DNA of 64,000 bases from Ctenosaura bakeri (GCA_948474755.1 CAOLHI010000484.1:832471-896470); one strand, 5' to 3'; counted from the first letter of the stretch, positions 12,257-24,985 are shown. Notes: generated by a model from the letters alone, not told the origin. Numbers and translations: made by a program.

Positions 12257-12259
12257 TAA

Positions 12260-12824
12260 GGCCCTATCCACACACGGTTATTAAGGTGGGCCAATGCGTC
12301 TTGCCATGGAGGTCTTCTGCACATTGGAGCAGACTAGGTTCGGTTTATTTACCCTCGTTCTGCACATAATTCTGACTAAATGTGCCCCCATGTGGTGATA
12401 AAGCGTGCTATTTGAAAACTGGAAGAAATCAGTTTTCCAGTTTTCCAGCTCGATCCAATTTGTACTTTCACAGTGGTGCAGACACGTACATTCGCACCAA
12501 TGTGAATTGGTGGTCGGGGAGGGCTCATGGGAGGGGCCAGGGAGTAGTATGGGCTTATGCACATACGCACGTATGCAATGATGTACTAAACTATGCAAAA
12601 AAAAAAAAGGCCAATCACAGCCAATGGGGCGAGGTGAGGGGAGTAGTGAGAGTAGCCACAGTGGAGGCAGTGTAGATTCATGATCTCGTACTCCTCTGAA
12701 TCAGAATGGAACATACGCAGTAGCTGTGCGGAAGGAAAGGAGGGAAAGTCCACCTTGTTTCAAGCCCAGAAAATCTGGTAAGAAATGGCACGAACTGATT
12801 CACCAGCCTCGTCTGGAAAGGGCC
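12260..12824 (+). mobile_element. Harbinger-like MITE, TSD TAA
   Basis: Terminal inverted repeats GGCCCTATCCACAC and, at the right end, TCTGGAAAGGGCC. An exact 3-bp target duplication TAA flanks it (12257-12259, 12825-12827). It is longer (565 bp) and internally different from the main family in this window, with an A-run near 12600. No transposase is present. Assignment to PIF/Harbinger rests on the 3-bp duplication and the GGCC termini. Confidence 0.75.
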
Positions 12825-12827
12825 TAA

Positions 12828-14899
12828 GTTGCATTAACACTCTAGGAGCAGTCATCTCTTGCCACATCTGTGTTGAAAAAATGCAGGAAGGGATCAAGTG
12901 TTCACCTAGTGTCAAGATCAACAACTGAGCATTAAGGAATGTTCATCTGTTCCCATTTAGTAAGATCACATTCCTGTTACTATAAAAATAACTAAATGTA
13001 TGGTTGCAGGAAAAAAAAGAGTAATTCCCTGTTATTACACTTTTAATGGAGTGTAGTTGTGACTTCGTTACTGGGAAAATTGCAAGTAATTATTTGTGAC
13101 TAGCTACTTTCAAACTCTGCCTGCATCTGCCTGTGTGTAGGGCCCCTTTTTGCAGTGTTTGAATATTTGACCAATGGAGAGAGAAGCAGAGTTAAACCAT
13201 ACCCCTTTGTGACTTCTTCATATGCATTCTTGCAATAGTGTAAGAGACATTGCATAAACCCTATAGTGTGTGCTGCAGCTTGTATTCCCATGTCTTAATA
13301 GTAGAAGTATTTCTTGGCACATCTCCCTATAGATCTGATTTAAAAAACCAAAAACAGATTGAGGCAATAAAATGAACTGTTACCTAAGAGTTCTTTATAT
13401 TCACCTTATACAGAGGATTTTATAAAGTGATATGCTGAGGGTCATAAAGTACAGTATTTCCCAACTTTCTACTTGGTCAAATAAGAACTATTATTTCTGC
13501 CCTGTTATCGGTTTCACACACTGGTTGGAGTGGTGCTATGGCAAAAATTCCTTCTTAGAGCAAGGTTCTGTCAATGTGATACTGATATATTACACTGAAA
13601 AGCATTACTGCTATGCCTTCCCTATCCAGTTGTTATGTAACACAGAAATACTGTACAGTCATTACCAGAAGGATCTTTACAAATGAAATCTATCCCCTGG
13701 GATGAGATGTTCATGTTAATAAAAAGTTTCAACCAAAAAGAGCACACCAATAAGTTTCGACAGGATGACTGAAAGCACAATATTTTGGCTGGAAGAATCC
13801 CTTTGGGCATATTCATCGGCTCATGTATGCTTCCAAGAACAGAATTTTTCCCTCTATAGAGCAGATGTTCCTGCTGCTTTGAAGCAGTGTGGATGTGTGT
13901 GTGTTATTTCCAGAAAGAGGGTATTCAGGAACATCCTCCACAGAGTATGATTGTATAGGTTAGGAAATACTAATGAAACATAGAGAACAGGAGCTGGCTT
14001 CTGTGTTACACAGAAGTTTCCAGCTATGGGGAAATATGCATTCAAGATCTCTAGTACTAGCAGGCAAATTGATCCAACAAGCTCAGCCTAGAAGTCCTTT
14101 AGTCCTCTAGGGTCAACCTCCCCACTTCACTTGAATAGTGGAGAGTTGAAGAGCATAATCTTTTGTCCTAACGATCCATCACTTCTCAGTCAACTCTTTT
14201 GTTGTGTATTCCTGCACTTAGCCAACAGTATAAACCTAGTGGTCTGAAGAGGCCTAGCTCATATGAAGAATCTGTATTGTGGGACTGTACTGTAGGGACC
14301 TGACTATGAGGTACACAGACTGTCGTAGTCAGTTTGCAGAGCAAACCAGTGGTATTTTAGATTATGAGGATAGGCTGAAGTCTGTGGGTTCTTCCCAAAC
14401 AAATCCAACTGGCTTCCTCTCAAACAATACAATGGGTTGCTTCCAAGCAAGAGTGGGACTCTAGCTTGAAAAGTGGATACATGATTTGGCTTGTCGTATG
14501 TTCATTGGTGTAATGTGGGGAATTGCTCCAGGCAAGTTGCTTTGTGGCAACCACAACAGTATACTGGTAATGTGTGCCAAGTGACATCCTCAAGTGCCAC
14601 CCATGAGCCATTCCACCAGGCTGAGGAAGACAGAAAGAAGAAAGGCAGAACTGCCATTAGTTCCCTAGAGAAGACACATCTATCAATTTTTGCCTTCCCC
14701 CAAAACGTCATCCAGTAGCCATTCTCCCAGGTTGAAGAAACTCATCATATTAAGGACTTTGTGGATGAATTGTCTTGCTTTCCTTTGCCCTTCCCTTCTC
14801 TTCCCATTTTGCATTATGCCTTTATTAGGCTGTAAGAGTGAGGAAAGGGATTTTAACTGATAAGTAAGCTCTCTCACAGAGTCTTTCCAATTGGTTATA
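12828..14899. other. No recognised feature
   Basis: About 2 kb of AT-rich sequence. Several 60-85-codon frames occur on both strands and overlap each other; none shows a domain or plausible splice context. Confidence 0.6.
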
Positions 14900-15666
14900 A
14901 TGGCCAGTAGTTCAGTAGGACAAGTTGTGGAGATTGGGGGGAAAAGGGAGGCCCTCCTCTCCCCTCAATGCCGACTTCTGCCTTGAGTAGGAGCAAGGAA
15001 CTTCCCGTAAATTCTCTTAATTACGCACTGCCACCACCCACCGATTTAGCCCACTCTACAGCAACACAGTGGGGTGTTGCCTGGGAATTAACAATCTCTT
15101 CACTTAAAGTGCCTCCCCTCCCCTCCCCTTCCCCTTCTGAGTGAGAGGAATCCTATCTACACATGTTGCCAAGGAACACATGGGAATGGAGAGGAAACAG
15201 AGGTTTTACAAGTATTTATTCTAAGACATGGAAGATAAACAAGACAATAATACTCTTGAAAGTCTTCCCCCTCTCAGGCATGCTTAATAGTTATGAGAAG
15301 AGATAGATTATCCAGATCAGCCACACTTCCAAAATAACAATAAGACCTAACACAACTAACTAGAGAACGTTCTAAGCTGCTCACAGTAGTTGATCATTTT
15401 CTGACATCGTATTCAGGGGAGCCAGGAGACAGCCAATGCCTGTCTCTACCAGCATTCTTGCCCCTTTGTTGATGTCTTGGATGTTTCCTTTGTTCTCTCC
15501 CTCGTGGTCTCTCAAGGATTTGTATAACTTCTCCATCGAAACATCTCAAAGATTCTTACCTTTCTCCCCCCGACTGGGCAACTATCTCTCAGGACCTGTG
15601 ATGCTAACCCCGATCAATGCTGTTACTATGGTTCAGACATATCCGGTGATAGCATCAGATATCTCT
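14900..15666 (-). repeat. Possible LTR relic of another family
   Basis: This block is more GC-rich than its surroundings. Read on the minus strand it has an AATAAA signal (plus TTTATT near 15219), C-rich tracts near 15115-15135 (plus strand) and an abrupt junction with LTR copy B at 15667. The architecture suggests a retroelement end, but I cannot identify the family or its limits. Confidence 0.25.
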
Positions 15667-16501
15667 TAATATCAAACTTATTTGGCCTTCACTTGACCTT
15701 TTTCTGCCACCCTGCTCCACGTGTTTGCGAGGCCACCGGACAAGCACGTAAACAGGTGTGGCCAGTTAATGGTTGGACATTCCAATTCTCACTTAGGCAG
15801 GCAGATTAACGCCACTCCGTTGCTTCAGGGACCTCTCTGGCAGACACACCTTGCTTAAGCACGACTCTACACAAAGACGTTCGGCCCCGAGCCGACGCCC
15901 TTAAAATGCTGAACCATTTGCATACTGGCTACTCTATTGTTAAATCTGCACTAAGCTGATCATGTAAAACTTGACCTTTCCCAAAGCTTTGTTCCGCTCC
16001 AAACTCACATTGTTCTCACCGAGTATGCCATGGCCTGTAGGCACAATCCACCCTATAAAAACTCCCTGATTCTGAGACCACCTCGGATCGCTCCCGAGTT
16101 CCAGGTGGCCTTGCTGCCATTTTGCCCGGCAAGCTTCCCTCAGCGAGTCGTGCTGAGCTTTCTTCCCTGCAACCTCCAATCTCTTCAGGACTACAAGAAA
16201 GAGTGTCGTATCACCCATTTCCCCCAAAAACTCTTATTTCTAATTTCTTAGTTAGCTGTGTGCTTGTGGTTGTGGTGTCATTGTGGTTGTCTGTCCTTTA
16301 ATAAAGATAGCATTTTTACTATTTTAAAAACTGCCTGACTGCTCTTCTGACCTGACCCCGTAGACATTTGGTTACAAGATCCCTGCTAAGTTACCCTGGC
16401 TCTCGCTAGCTTAAGAGAGTGCTCCAGTTAATTTCCTCATCTTGTGTTTTTGCTTGGTTATTTGGGCGCCCCTCCTGGGACCCCCAGAGAACAGGATAAC
16501 A
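15667..16501 (+). mobile_element. ERV-like LTR copy B
   Basis: 835 bp, starting TAATATCAAAC and ending CAGGATAACA. TATA box TATAAAA at 16054-16060; polyadenylation signal AATAAA at 16300-16305; then the family block CCTGACCCCGTAGACATTTGG and U5. It aligns along its length with copy C on the opposite strand. The 5-bp flanks (TCTCT and ATGTA) do not match. What follows is not a retroviral leader, so this is a solo or rearranged LTR. Confidence 0.85.
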
Positions 16502-16701
16502 ATGTAACCTAACCCTAACAATTCATTAACCCTTTATGTGCCTGAAGGGAGAACTATCCCCCTTCAGCACTGATACCTGGATAATGGGAAACTCCATTAT
16601 CACACAAGTCTCTAGTTCTGTTATGAAATACATTGTACTGTACATTTTTAACACATACATACCATAATCCATACATTTCTTCAAAAACAGGAGGAAAAGT
16701 G
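16502..16701. other. Spacer between tail-to-tail LTRs
   Basis: 200 bp between the 3' ends of two oppositely oriented LTRs. It begins with a short telomere-like string (TAACCTAACCCTAACA). No primer-binding site, polypurine tract or coding sequence is visible. Confidence 0.6.
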
Positions 16702-17560
16702 TTACCCTGTTTACTGGGGGTCCGGGGAGGGACACCTAAATAACTTTACAATTACAAAGATGGGGAAATTAGTCAAGAGCACCAATTGGCACTACGAGAG
16801 GCAGGGTAACGCAGCAGGAACTTGTAACCCAATGTTTACGGGATCAGGCCAAGTCAAGAAGCAAACCATGTTGGAAGTGTTGATTGATCTTTATTAAATA
16901 CAGGCACACAATGTAAGCAACACATGCACACAGATAACTAAGGAAAATAAAGGTTTGAGTATGATAGCGGGATTTTCAGAGGGATAGTTGATTCGGGTGA
17001 TACGGAACCTATTCCTGGAGCCCGGAAAGAAGATAGAGAGTGAAGCTGGGGTGCGATGTATCTCAGCACGTGGAGCTGAGGGGAAGCTCACCAAGCAAAG
17101 CAGCAGCAAGACGGTCTGGAACTCAGGAGCAATCTGAGGATGGTCTCGGAATCAGGGGTTTTTATAGAGGGAAATGTAACTGCAGGCTATGCCATACTTG
17201 GGGAAAATAATACGATTTAGGAGCGGGACAAAGCTTTGGAAAGGTCAGAATTTAACATGATTGAGTTAAGTCCGAATTGACAAAAAGTTAGCCAGTATGC
17301 AAATGCGGAGTGCTTGGCAGTTGAATATTCAGCTTGCCAGGTTGCCTGCTTGGGGCAGGGAGTCCTTTGTAAACAGTGTGTATACATAATGAAGGTGTTT
17401 GCAGAGAGGTCACCTAAAGCAAGGATCTGACTATTTCTGGCCTGCCTGGGTGGAGAAAGGAATGTTCAGCAATTAGTGGTCATGCCTAGTCTGTGCTTGT
17501 CTGGGGGCCTCTCAAACACGTGGAGAGTGGTGGTGGAAGAAAGCCAAATTATTGATATCA
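16702..17560 (-). mobile_element. ERV-like LTR copy C
   Basis: 859 bp on the minus strand, from TGATATCAATAATTTGG (17560) to AGGGTAACA (16702), so TG...CA ends. TATA box (TTTATA on plus, 17161-17166) and AATAAA (TTTATT on plus, 16890-16895) are in the expected order. The 5-bp flanks AAGTG (left) and AAATG (right) could be a diverged target duplication, consistent with a solo LTR made by recombination. Confidence 0.85.
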
Positions 17561-18289
17561 AAATGATATCTGGGGGTATCTCCAAGTAGGCCTAAACTGC
17601 AGTAACAAAAGAAAACTGAGATCAAATTTTGGGAATGTAGGAAAAAGTGAACAGATGAATAAATCCATCAAAGCAAAAAGCTTTGAGTGCTAAGTTCTTG
17701 AAAAGCCTGGAATTGAATCCCTGTGTATTCACCTATGTTTATGGTGCTGAGGGAAAGTTGCCTGTTTTTTAAAAAATATCCTTAGGAAAATCAGTCACTT
17801 TCACTTTCTCACACATCTGACTCTTTTGAAATGTAGAGTTATTTCTCTCTTGTGCTCCTCTCTATGCTGGACGTACCTGTATCTCCATGGCCAGTGCTGG
17901 TGGAGGAGAATTTCATTTAGTTCTTCTTTTTTCCCCCCATAAAAATACATGAAAGGTTGCACATCTCTTCATAAATGGGAAGAAAAGAATTTGAGGATTA
18001 CAATAATCTGAATAAGCAAAATTGACAAATTTGTCTATCTGTAGCTAGCAACAAATAGACAACTTTGGTAAGGATTGGCTCTTACTAAGGATTGGCTCTT
18101 AGCTCCGAGGATCAAAAGGACTCTTGTCTGTGGAAAAAGAATTTCAGCTGGACTACACAAAGATCATGTAGCTAAACAATAGTCTTGGTGTTCCAGAATC
18201 ATAGGACCAGCTCCTAGATGTTGGAGTTATCAGAAAAAGATTTCTGATGTCTGCCATTCTTACATTAAGCTAGTTTCAAGCTCAAGATG
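17561..18289. other. No recognised feature; small tandem duplication
   Basis: AT-rich sequence. Around 18068-18102 the unit AAGGATTGGCTCTTA occurs twice in tandem. No gene or known repeat is seen. Confidence 0.55.
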
Positions 18290-18690
18290 ATGGAGTTCCT
18301 CATCTTTGTGAGGACATGGAGGAGGATCTTCTCACCTGTGGCACCCCAATTGTGGGATGCCCTCCCCTAGGATGTCGAGTTGGCACTGATACCAGTTTCA
18401 TTAAGGTGCCAAATAAAAGCACGGCTGTTTTTTTAAAAAATCTTGTGTCTCACTGATGTATCACAAAATGCTTATGCATATTTTTTTAAAAAAATCTGCT
18501 TTAATCTTTTAAAGCTGTTTTGTTTTAAAGCTGTTTTGACATGTTAATTATATTAAATGTTTTAGTCTAAGTTACCATTTTAAATTGTTTTAACTTGTTT
18601 TCATTGATTTTTGCTTGTATATTACCCTGAGGTAGGGTGCAAAAGAAACATTTTAATATAAAAGTTAAATTTCATCTCTGTATCAAAATG
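18290..18690 (+). mobile_element. L2 LINE 3' end
   Basis: The block GTGGCACCCCAATTGTGGGATGCCCTCCC reads, with decay, like the end of L2 ORF2 (LWDALP, then a VSLRCQIKARLF-like helix). It is followed by the T-rich L2 3' UTR and a CCCTGAGGTAGGGTG-like 3' terminal block near 18626. Confidence 0.6.
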
Positions 18691-20929
18691 CTTTATAGAA
18701 ACATATGTTTTTGGATGCAACAACTTTTCCCAGTTGACATCTATAAACTGGGCTAAAATTCTACACTGAGAAAAAAAAACCATATACTGTATACCTCTTC
18801 ATGAATTATGCATTAAAGCATGGATTAAACTAAGGAGAAGGAATTGTTCACTTGAGTTTCAAATGTCTGTAGACCATTGGAAATGGATTTCCAAGCCTTA
18901 CCAAACATTTCCTTTGTAACAACACTTACAAGAAATATGAAAGGATGTGTCATTCTAAATAAGGATATTTTAATAGTGTTGCTATCATCTGCCTGTGGCA
19001 AGCAAAGAGAACAAAAAGTGAAATTGGTTCTGTCTGTAACAGAAATTGGGTTTCTGGATTATTATGTATTTTAAAAATATACTTTGCATTTGTACCTTGG
19101 ATTTTTTAAAAATAAATTGCATGTGAAATTATGCAGCACATCATATCCAACATTCACAAATGTAAGCAAATGTCCTCATTAGGACTTCTTAAACATAAAC
19201 TAATTCTGTTTCAATCTGGGCAAAATGCCTCATTATTTGAAAATTACAATCATTCTGGAATATTAATGTATGGCAGCCTAAATCTATTAATTTCTAGTTT
19301 TCAAAAAGTGTCAGATTTGTGAAGTATGCGTTTGTGGTGTTTCCTGACAAGCTAAGTCTCCTGAAAAGGAGATTAGAATAATGCATATTTAAGTATGCCT
19401 GAACTCCAAAAAGGGCAAATAAAGATGGTATTTGCAAAATAAGTACAATTGTGTTTTACAAAAAGCCTTTGAAGATGGTTGTTAGAAAATGCTGATAAGA
19501 ATAGTAGCTGTAGGGCTTAACTGAAAAATTGATTCCAAGGACTGTGCTAAAAATGTTAAATGGAAGGTTATCCTGCTTAGATTTGTATGGTAAGTTTGTT
19601 TTTATTTCCTACTCCATTTTCCTGACTCTGATCAGCTTATTCAAATATTTAAAGTAATACATAAACTGTGTGTGTGTGTGTGTGTAGAGAATATACTAAA
19701 GGAATGTTCTTCTTGTTGCTTTGTGTGTATGTGGGGTTGAGAAGGGTGGGCCAGAGGGCTAAATCCAGGACTAGTCCCACCTGGAGCAGTCCCATCAAAA
19801 TGAATGAGACTTGTGAGTTACCACTAAAGAGTGTTCTTCATTCGTCTCTCCACTTAACCAGAAGTGGGGATGAAGTTTTGCTGCCTGAGATGGAACACAA
19901 ACACACCTTTGCTTCTGTAAATTATGTAGGACCCCAGACTATCCAAGTTATATTTTATGCAACTGACGTGACCACAGTCACCTCCCCTAATTCCTGAAAG
20001 TCAAAATACAACAATAAAATAGTGAAAACACACCAATAGTAATACAACATACTGTTGGAAGCAAAGAGGGATCAATGACTGAATACAGTGATTAGTGAGA
20101 GGGAATTCTAGAGAACATGCCTGCCATTTTGTCTCACTTCTCTATTTCTCTGATCTATGTACCCAAGTCTTTTTACTTCCTGCCTGCCTGCAAAGCTCAT
20201 TTTCCCCTTCTTCCAATAATTAGTTAGTCCTTTTCTCCCTCTTTGTCTGAAGGGAGCATCCATGAGGCTCCTACCTCAGAAAGGCTTGCATCCACTCATG
20301 AGAGCCAGCTTTTAGGGGCTCTTCTACTGAAATATAGATAAGCTTCTTTTGTCTTCGTCTTTTGTGATGCAGCGCTATGCTTGGTATAAATACCAAATAT
20401 TCCTACACATACAACAATAATAAATCCAGAACTATTCCATGATTTTTTTTAAAAAAATTATCTCTGTTCTCCCCTACCCCCTCTCTCTCACACACAAGAA
20501 CAGTACACATATACACACCTCTGCTGATTGAAGGCCAGAGTCAAGATTATCTATGTTGACTCAGGCTCCACAAAGCGAAAGTACTGTTAAGCTGAGACTG
20601 ACGCCTTAACAGATGTACTCTGCAATTAGGAATGATGTGCAATGTCACACACTGGATTTTCTTACCACTTCCCCTCCCCCATGCATACCCACTTTCAGGC
20701 ACAAATCCAGATGGGAGGATGGAGTGGTTGGAACTACCAAAGGTGCCCTACCTGTCCTGGTAGGTTATTGCTTTATGAAGCAACTGAGCTTTACTGTGTT
20801 GCTAGAGGGACCCTGCGAGACTTCTGTGTGAGAAGGCTTCGCAGAAAGCCTTCTGTTTGTGTGACTCTGAGCTGTCAGACTTGCACCTTGCCATATTCTA
20901 CTGGAATATGCAGTTTCAGATTGTACAGG
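18691..20929. other. No recognised gene; (TG)n at 19667-19685
   Basis: About 2.2 kb of AT-rich sequence with one short TG microsatellite. A 109-codon frame at 19668-19997 begins inside that microsatellite and shows no domain, so I do not call it. Confidence 0.6.
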
Positions 20930-21060
20930 AAATAAGAGAGGTCATTGGATGACCTCAGGCCAGTCACTCTTTCTCCCAACCCACCTATTTCATAGGTTTG
21001 TTTTGAGGACAAAAATTCCTTTCCTCAGACTTACAATATATGAGGAAGAACAACATAAGA
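20930..21060 (+). repeat. CORE/MIR-like SINE fragment
   Basis: GGATGACCTCAGGCCAGTCACTCTTTC followed by CCTATTTCATAGGTTTGTTTTGAGGA resembles the conserved middle and 3' part of amniote CORE-type SINEs (GGGCCAGTCAC...CTCACAGGGTTGTTGTGAGGA). The copy is diverged. Confidence 0.5.
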
Positions 21061-21654
21061 GGAAAAAGGGATAGTGAGGAAATAGAATAACACCAAGCAG
21101 TCTTTCAGCAGAGATATATCCATTCATTGCCATGTACCCCCTTAAGGCTCATTTCCACAGTTATGCACGCACGCACACACACACACACACATGAATAAGA
21201 AAACATCCAGTGACATTAAACTTACCTAGTCCAAACGTTAACCCACAGAGGAAGTTTTGATGGGGAGAGAACAGCTATGGATTTTGATGCCATTTCAGGG
21301 AAAAGGATTCTCAGCATTGTGGGGCTACCACCGAGAAGGTCAGTTCTCAACATGACTTAGCTATTCCAATGCAGTATAGAGTTGGTACAATAAAGATATG
21401 GTTTTCAGTTGGTACCAGTAAAACAGAGGGGATATAGTAACCTCTTGGATACTTAGAGCCGGAGTTAAGAAAGACTTTATTATTTTTAAAATGGCACCCT
21501 TTGAATTGTCCTTAGAAGACATAACACATAGGGAGGCCCTATACCTGCTGGAGCATTGGTGTACTATGCTTTCAGTTCATCTAATGTTTTCCTAGAAAGG
21601 TGGGTACCTTATTAGGATTTACTTAGTACCACCCAAATGCATGATAACAGGGCC
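21061..21654. other. No recognised gene; (AC)n at 21166-21191
   Basis: AT-rich sequence with a short AC/GC-AC microsatellite and no other recognised feature. Confidence 0.6.
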
Positions 21655-21795
21655 TCCCTGCCTAGTGTTCTCCAGCTATATTGGACTAGCACCCCTATAC
21701 CTTTGTGAAATGTGTGCTGGTTGGGGGGGGCATTGTAATCCAACCCATATTGAGGGTGCTGGGTTGGAAAGGCTATTAGACATAACCAAAGATAA
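21655..21795 (+). repeat. Palindromic hAT-like repeat fragment
   Basis: CTCCAGCTATATTGGACTAG and the partly complementary CATTGTAATCCAACCCATA, ending GTGCTGGGTTGGAAAGGCT. This is the layout of the common reptile repeat that reads CCAGATGTTGGACTACAACTCCC and its inverse. The hAT label is from recalled CAGGG termini, not visible here. Confidence 0.4.
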
Positions 21796-22970
21796 GGGTT
21801 TTCACTTCTAATAACCTATAGAGTGAGGGAGAAAGTATGCAGGATACAGAGGAAGGTTAGGAGGGAGAGACAAGGATAATAGGGGAAGAATATGCATAAA
21901 TGGAGTCATGCATATTTAAGTTTTACTTCAACATGAAAATTCGGCCAAGCTGTTTTTGCTACGGATCTGCCTTGACTAATCAGAGTGAGATCTGAGAGAG
22001 AGAGATAGTCGTATCGCAGACATGGCCTCTGCCTGTTTCAGGGTTTTTTGGCACTGCATTTTGAAATACAATTTCACAACACATCCCATCCCTCAGAAAG
22101 TAACTAATGAGCATGACTGTAAACAAGTCTTCTGATCAGATATTGAGAAAGTAAGCTGTTACAGAATGCCAACCTTATCTGTGGGAAACATGAAGCATAT
22201 ATTCCTCACTAAGCTACCCAAAGCAAAATAATATTTGCCTCTCCCCATCCCTCACTCCTCTCTCTTTCACTGTCTCCCTGAAATAATACTCAAGTCAGAC
22301 ACAGAAAGGACAAGCATGCCATTTCACCCCTTTTTTCAGCAGGTCTTATCATTTGTTTGCAGCTTAAGGTAAAAAAAATGCTGGCAATAAGAACAAGATT
22401 AGATTGTAGTCCAATCTGCCTAGAGTTTTCTGAAAATGGCTAATGGCAGTGGGTGACACTTTTTAGTTATAGTTCCTTCCCTGTAGGACCCAAGGACTCA
22501 AGAGCCTCTGTATTAAGTGTCCTATGGTTCGCTATGGTTTGGAACCTTGGAACTGTAAAATTGCTATGTTTTGTAACAGTTTTGGCCCCTTTGGAGCAAT
22601 TTGTGAGCCAAAAAAGCCAGGGAAATGGTGAGAGAGGTCTGGAGATTTGTGGAGGTATCCTTGGCATACCAAGGACTCTAAAAATGGCTTTCAGGGGGCA
22701 CACTTTACCTACTCACCCCTCAAGTGATTGCAAGTAATGAGATGGAGACCAAGGTGAAACTTGGTGGCTACACATCTGCTGTCATGTCCTTGCCATCCTG
22801 TCATTATCCCACAACAAAAAAACTATCTTATATGTTCCTTTGCCCTACATAGTAGCAAGCACAAAAACTTTCATGCATTCCTCACTAAGTGCTGTTGGCA
22901 GTAGACTCTTTACTAGGTCCACATCTCACCATCAGTGTATGACAATGTATGACTTTATAGACTTTCAAGC
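21796..22970. other. No recognised feature
   Basis: AT-rich sequence. A pair of overlapping frames on opposite strands at 22453-22737 shows no domain. Confidence 0.55.
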
Positions 22971-23160
22971 TGTTGCTGGTATGTGCCTTCAAGTTGTTTC
23001 TGACTTACAGTGACCCTATGGCAGCCCTATCATGAGGTTTTCTGGGGTTGAGAGTGTGTGAGGCACCCATGGTTACCCAGTGGGTTTCCATGGCTGAGAG
23101 GGAATCAAATCCCCATCTCCAGGGTTGTAGTCCAGTGCTCAAACCACTGTACCTACTTTG
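22971..23160 (-). repeat. tRNA-derived SINE
   Basis: On the minus strand it begins with an A-box-like GTACAGTGGTTTGAG and a B-box-like GATTTGATTCCC (plus 23100-23111). The body follows (CCCACTGGGTAACC, then GGGTCACTGTAAGTCAG) and ends near the CTTGAAGGCACATACCAGCAACA tail. It is one of at least four copies in this window. Confidence 0.8.
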
Positions 23161-23372
23161 CTTTCCACTGGAAGTGGCCAAGCATCAGGCATGGTTATAA
23201 TTAACAGTACACATTATTTTACTAATTACATTCCACCAGATATTTTTCACTTTCCCAATCCCCTTGACACTACTTATCACATTACATTGTTATATAGGAT
23301 TGTTAACAGGATGCCAATTATTAAATGACATGACATGGGAGCAACTGTGGTTCTAGTTAACATAAGAACTGG

Positions 23373-23803
23373 GGCCCTTTTCACACGGCATTTGCCATGT
23401 GAAAGGGCCCCTCGAGCATCGCGCAAATGTGAGAAGCGGTCCACACAATGCATTCACAATCGCACAATGCTCCAGGGTCTGGCAGGCACCGCTTGCACAT
23501 TTATTCATTTTTGGCTTTGAGCTGAAAATGGTGTGCGATCACATATCACTCTGGGGCCCTGCACGCACTTGCTGTGTGTGCAGAACTCCGGAGCCGTGGT
23601 GCTCACGCTTCCTGCCACAGCACAAGCCTGGGAAACTCCATGGAACTCTCAGGCTGCACTGTGGAAGGAAGAGGTGGGGCTCTCAAGTGAGCAGGCGGCA
23701 GCTGTGGAGTTGAAGGAAGTGGGATGTGAGACCCTCTCGCTGGAGGCTGCTTGTGCGATCCCTGCACTCCAACTCTGTGAAAAGGTGTGTTGTGGAAAGG
23801 GCC
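23373..23803 (+). mobile_element. Harbinger-like MITE (main family), TSD TGG
   Basis: 431 bp with ends GGCCCTTTTCACAC and TGTGGAAAGGGCC and an exact TGG duplication on each side. The interior matches the copies at 37560, 38631, 42298 and 49811: a CCCCTCGAGCATCG-like block, a GGCTTTGAGCTGAAAATGG hairpin core, and GGCTGCACTGTGGAAGG. CpG-rich relative to its surroundings. Open frames inside it are by-products, not genes. Confidence 0.85.
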
Positions 23804-23806
23804 TGG

Positions 23807-24879
23807 GATTCAGCTTTCATATGTGAAAACATTCAGTATGCATCGAGTCCCAGTTTTGGAGACAAAGGTGGGGACATTTTGAGGAAACAAAGATAATAAT
23901 AACAACTATGATAACTTTTTTTACAATTTAAATTATTTAGGAATTTATTATTTAGGAAGTTTTCACAGACAATATGAAGCGTACGACTTTCTGTTCATCT
24001 GTGTAACACCTCAAGGCTTGATTAATGTCTAAATTCAATTGTGAATCCCAGTGAATGGGGCTTTCTTTTGACACTTACATAGGTCTGGTTGATTCAATAG
24101 ATATTCCCTATGAGGGACTAACAGGTAGATTTAGCCCAACATGCTAAAAATTTGTTTTGAAGTGTATAACAAAATGATTCCTGAATTCCAAATCAACAAA
24201 TTAATCAGAGGGAATAAACATTTTGGTCACTGAAATGCAGATATTCCTGTTTCCTCAGAACTGGCAGCTTTTCTCTCCTCACTCCAGCCCCAGCCCAAAG
24301 GAAAGCTGAAAAGCCAACACCTGCTATCATTTCAATCAAATGGGCAAAAATTCATCTAATTAGCACTCCTTCTAAAATAATACTCTATTAGAAAAGCAAC
24401 ATGCTTTGGGGGAAAAACAGTTCCCGAGGCTCTGGGCACATTTTTTGAATTTGTCGATCTGTTCACAAATTTCAAAAATAACCGTTGACTGTGTGCGTTT
24501 TGGCACTATAAACAAAGCTACATCTGTCAGAATAAAAACCCATCTCAAAATTGATCTTAGATCAATGAACCACCCAATTAGTATGCAATTTTACCACCAT
24601 CAGTGGAAGGTTTGCTGGACCAGTGGTATTCAAAAGAGTAGCAGCAGGGCCAGGAAACAAGTTAAGTCAAAGTTTATTTCCACATCAAAATATTCATCAC
24701 AGGGCTTACACTCAAAGTATTTTTAGATGTCACAAGAATGCAAAAGATGTGTGCATCTGCTTTCAAGCAACCAGTTGACTTATGTTGACCCCATCAATTT
24801 TATAGGCTTTTCTTAAGTAAGGAAAAATCAGAGATTTTGCCAGTTCTTTCCTTTGAAATTTAGCCTAGAGTACATAGCA
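23807..24879. other. No recognised feature
   Basis: AT-rich sequence. A 106-codon frame at 24406-24726 shows no domain or good splice boundary. Confidence 0.55.
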
Positions 24880-24882
24880 TTT

Positions 24883-24985
24883 GTTATCAGTTTCCCATTC
24901 AAGTCCTAAACAGGGCTGGCTCTGCTTAGTTTCCAAGATCAGACAGGATCTGGTGTTTTTAGGTATTTAGGGCATAGGAAGCAAT
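24883..24985 (-). repeat. 5S rRNA-derived sequence (SINE head or pseudogene)
   Basis: On the minus strand the sequence aligns with most of vertebrate 5S rRNA: ATCCTGTCTGATCTTGGAAACTAAGCAGAGCCAGCC corresponds to the canonical GATCTCGTCTGATCTCGGAAGCTAAGCAGGGTCGGGCC, followed by TTTAGGACTTGAATGGGAAAC for the box C region. Many substitutions rule out a functional gene. A 5S-headed SINE or a 5S pseudogene are both possible. Confidence 0.75.

Noticed and set aside
15667..17560. A compact provirus with two LTRs
   Set aside because: The LTRs are in opposite orientation and only 200 bp of non-retroviral sequence separates them.
22971..23160. Possible tRNA gene
   Set aside because: A- and B-box-like motifs are present, but the cloverleaf is not formed and the body and tail are those of a SINE. 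The same holds for 44822-45055, 48416-48605 and 54491-54718.
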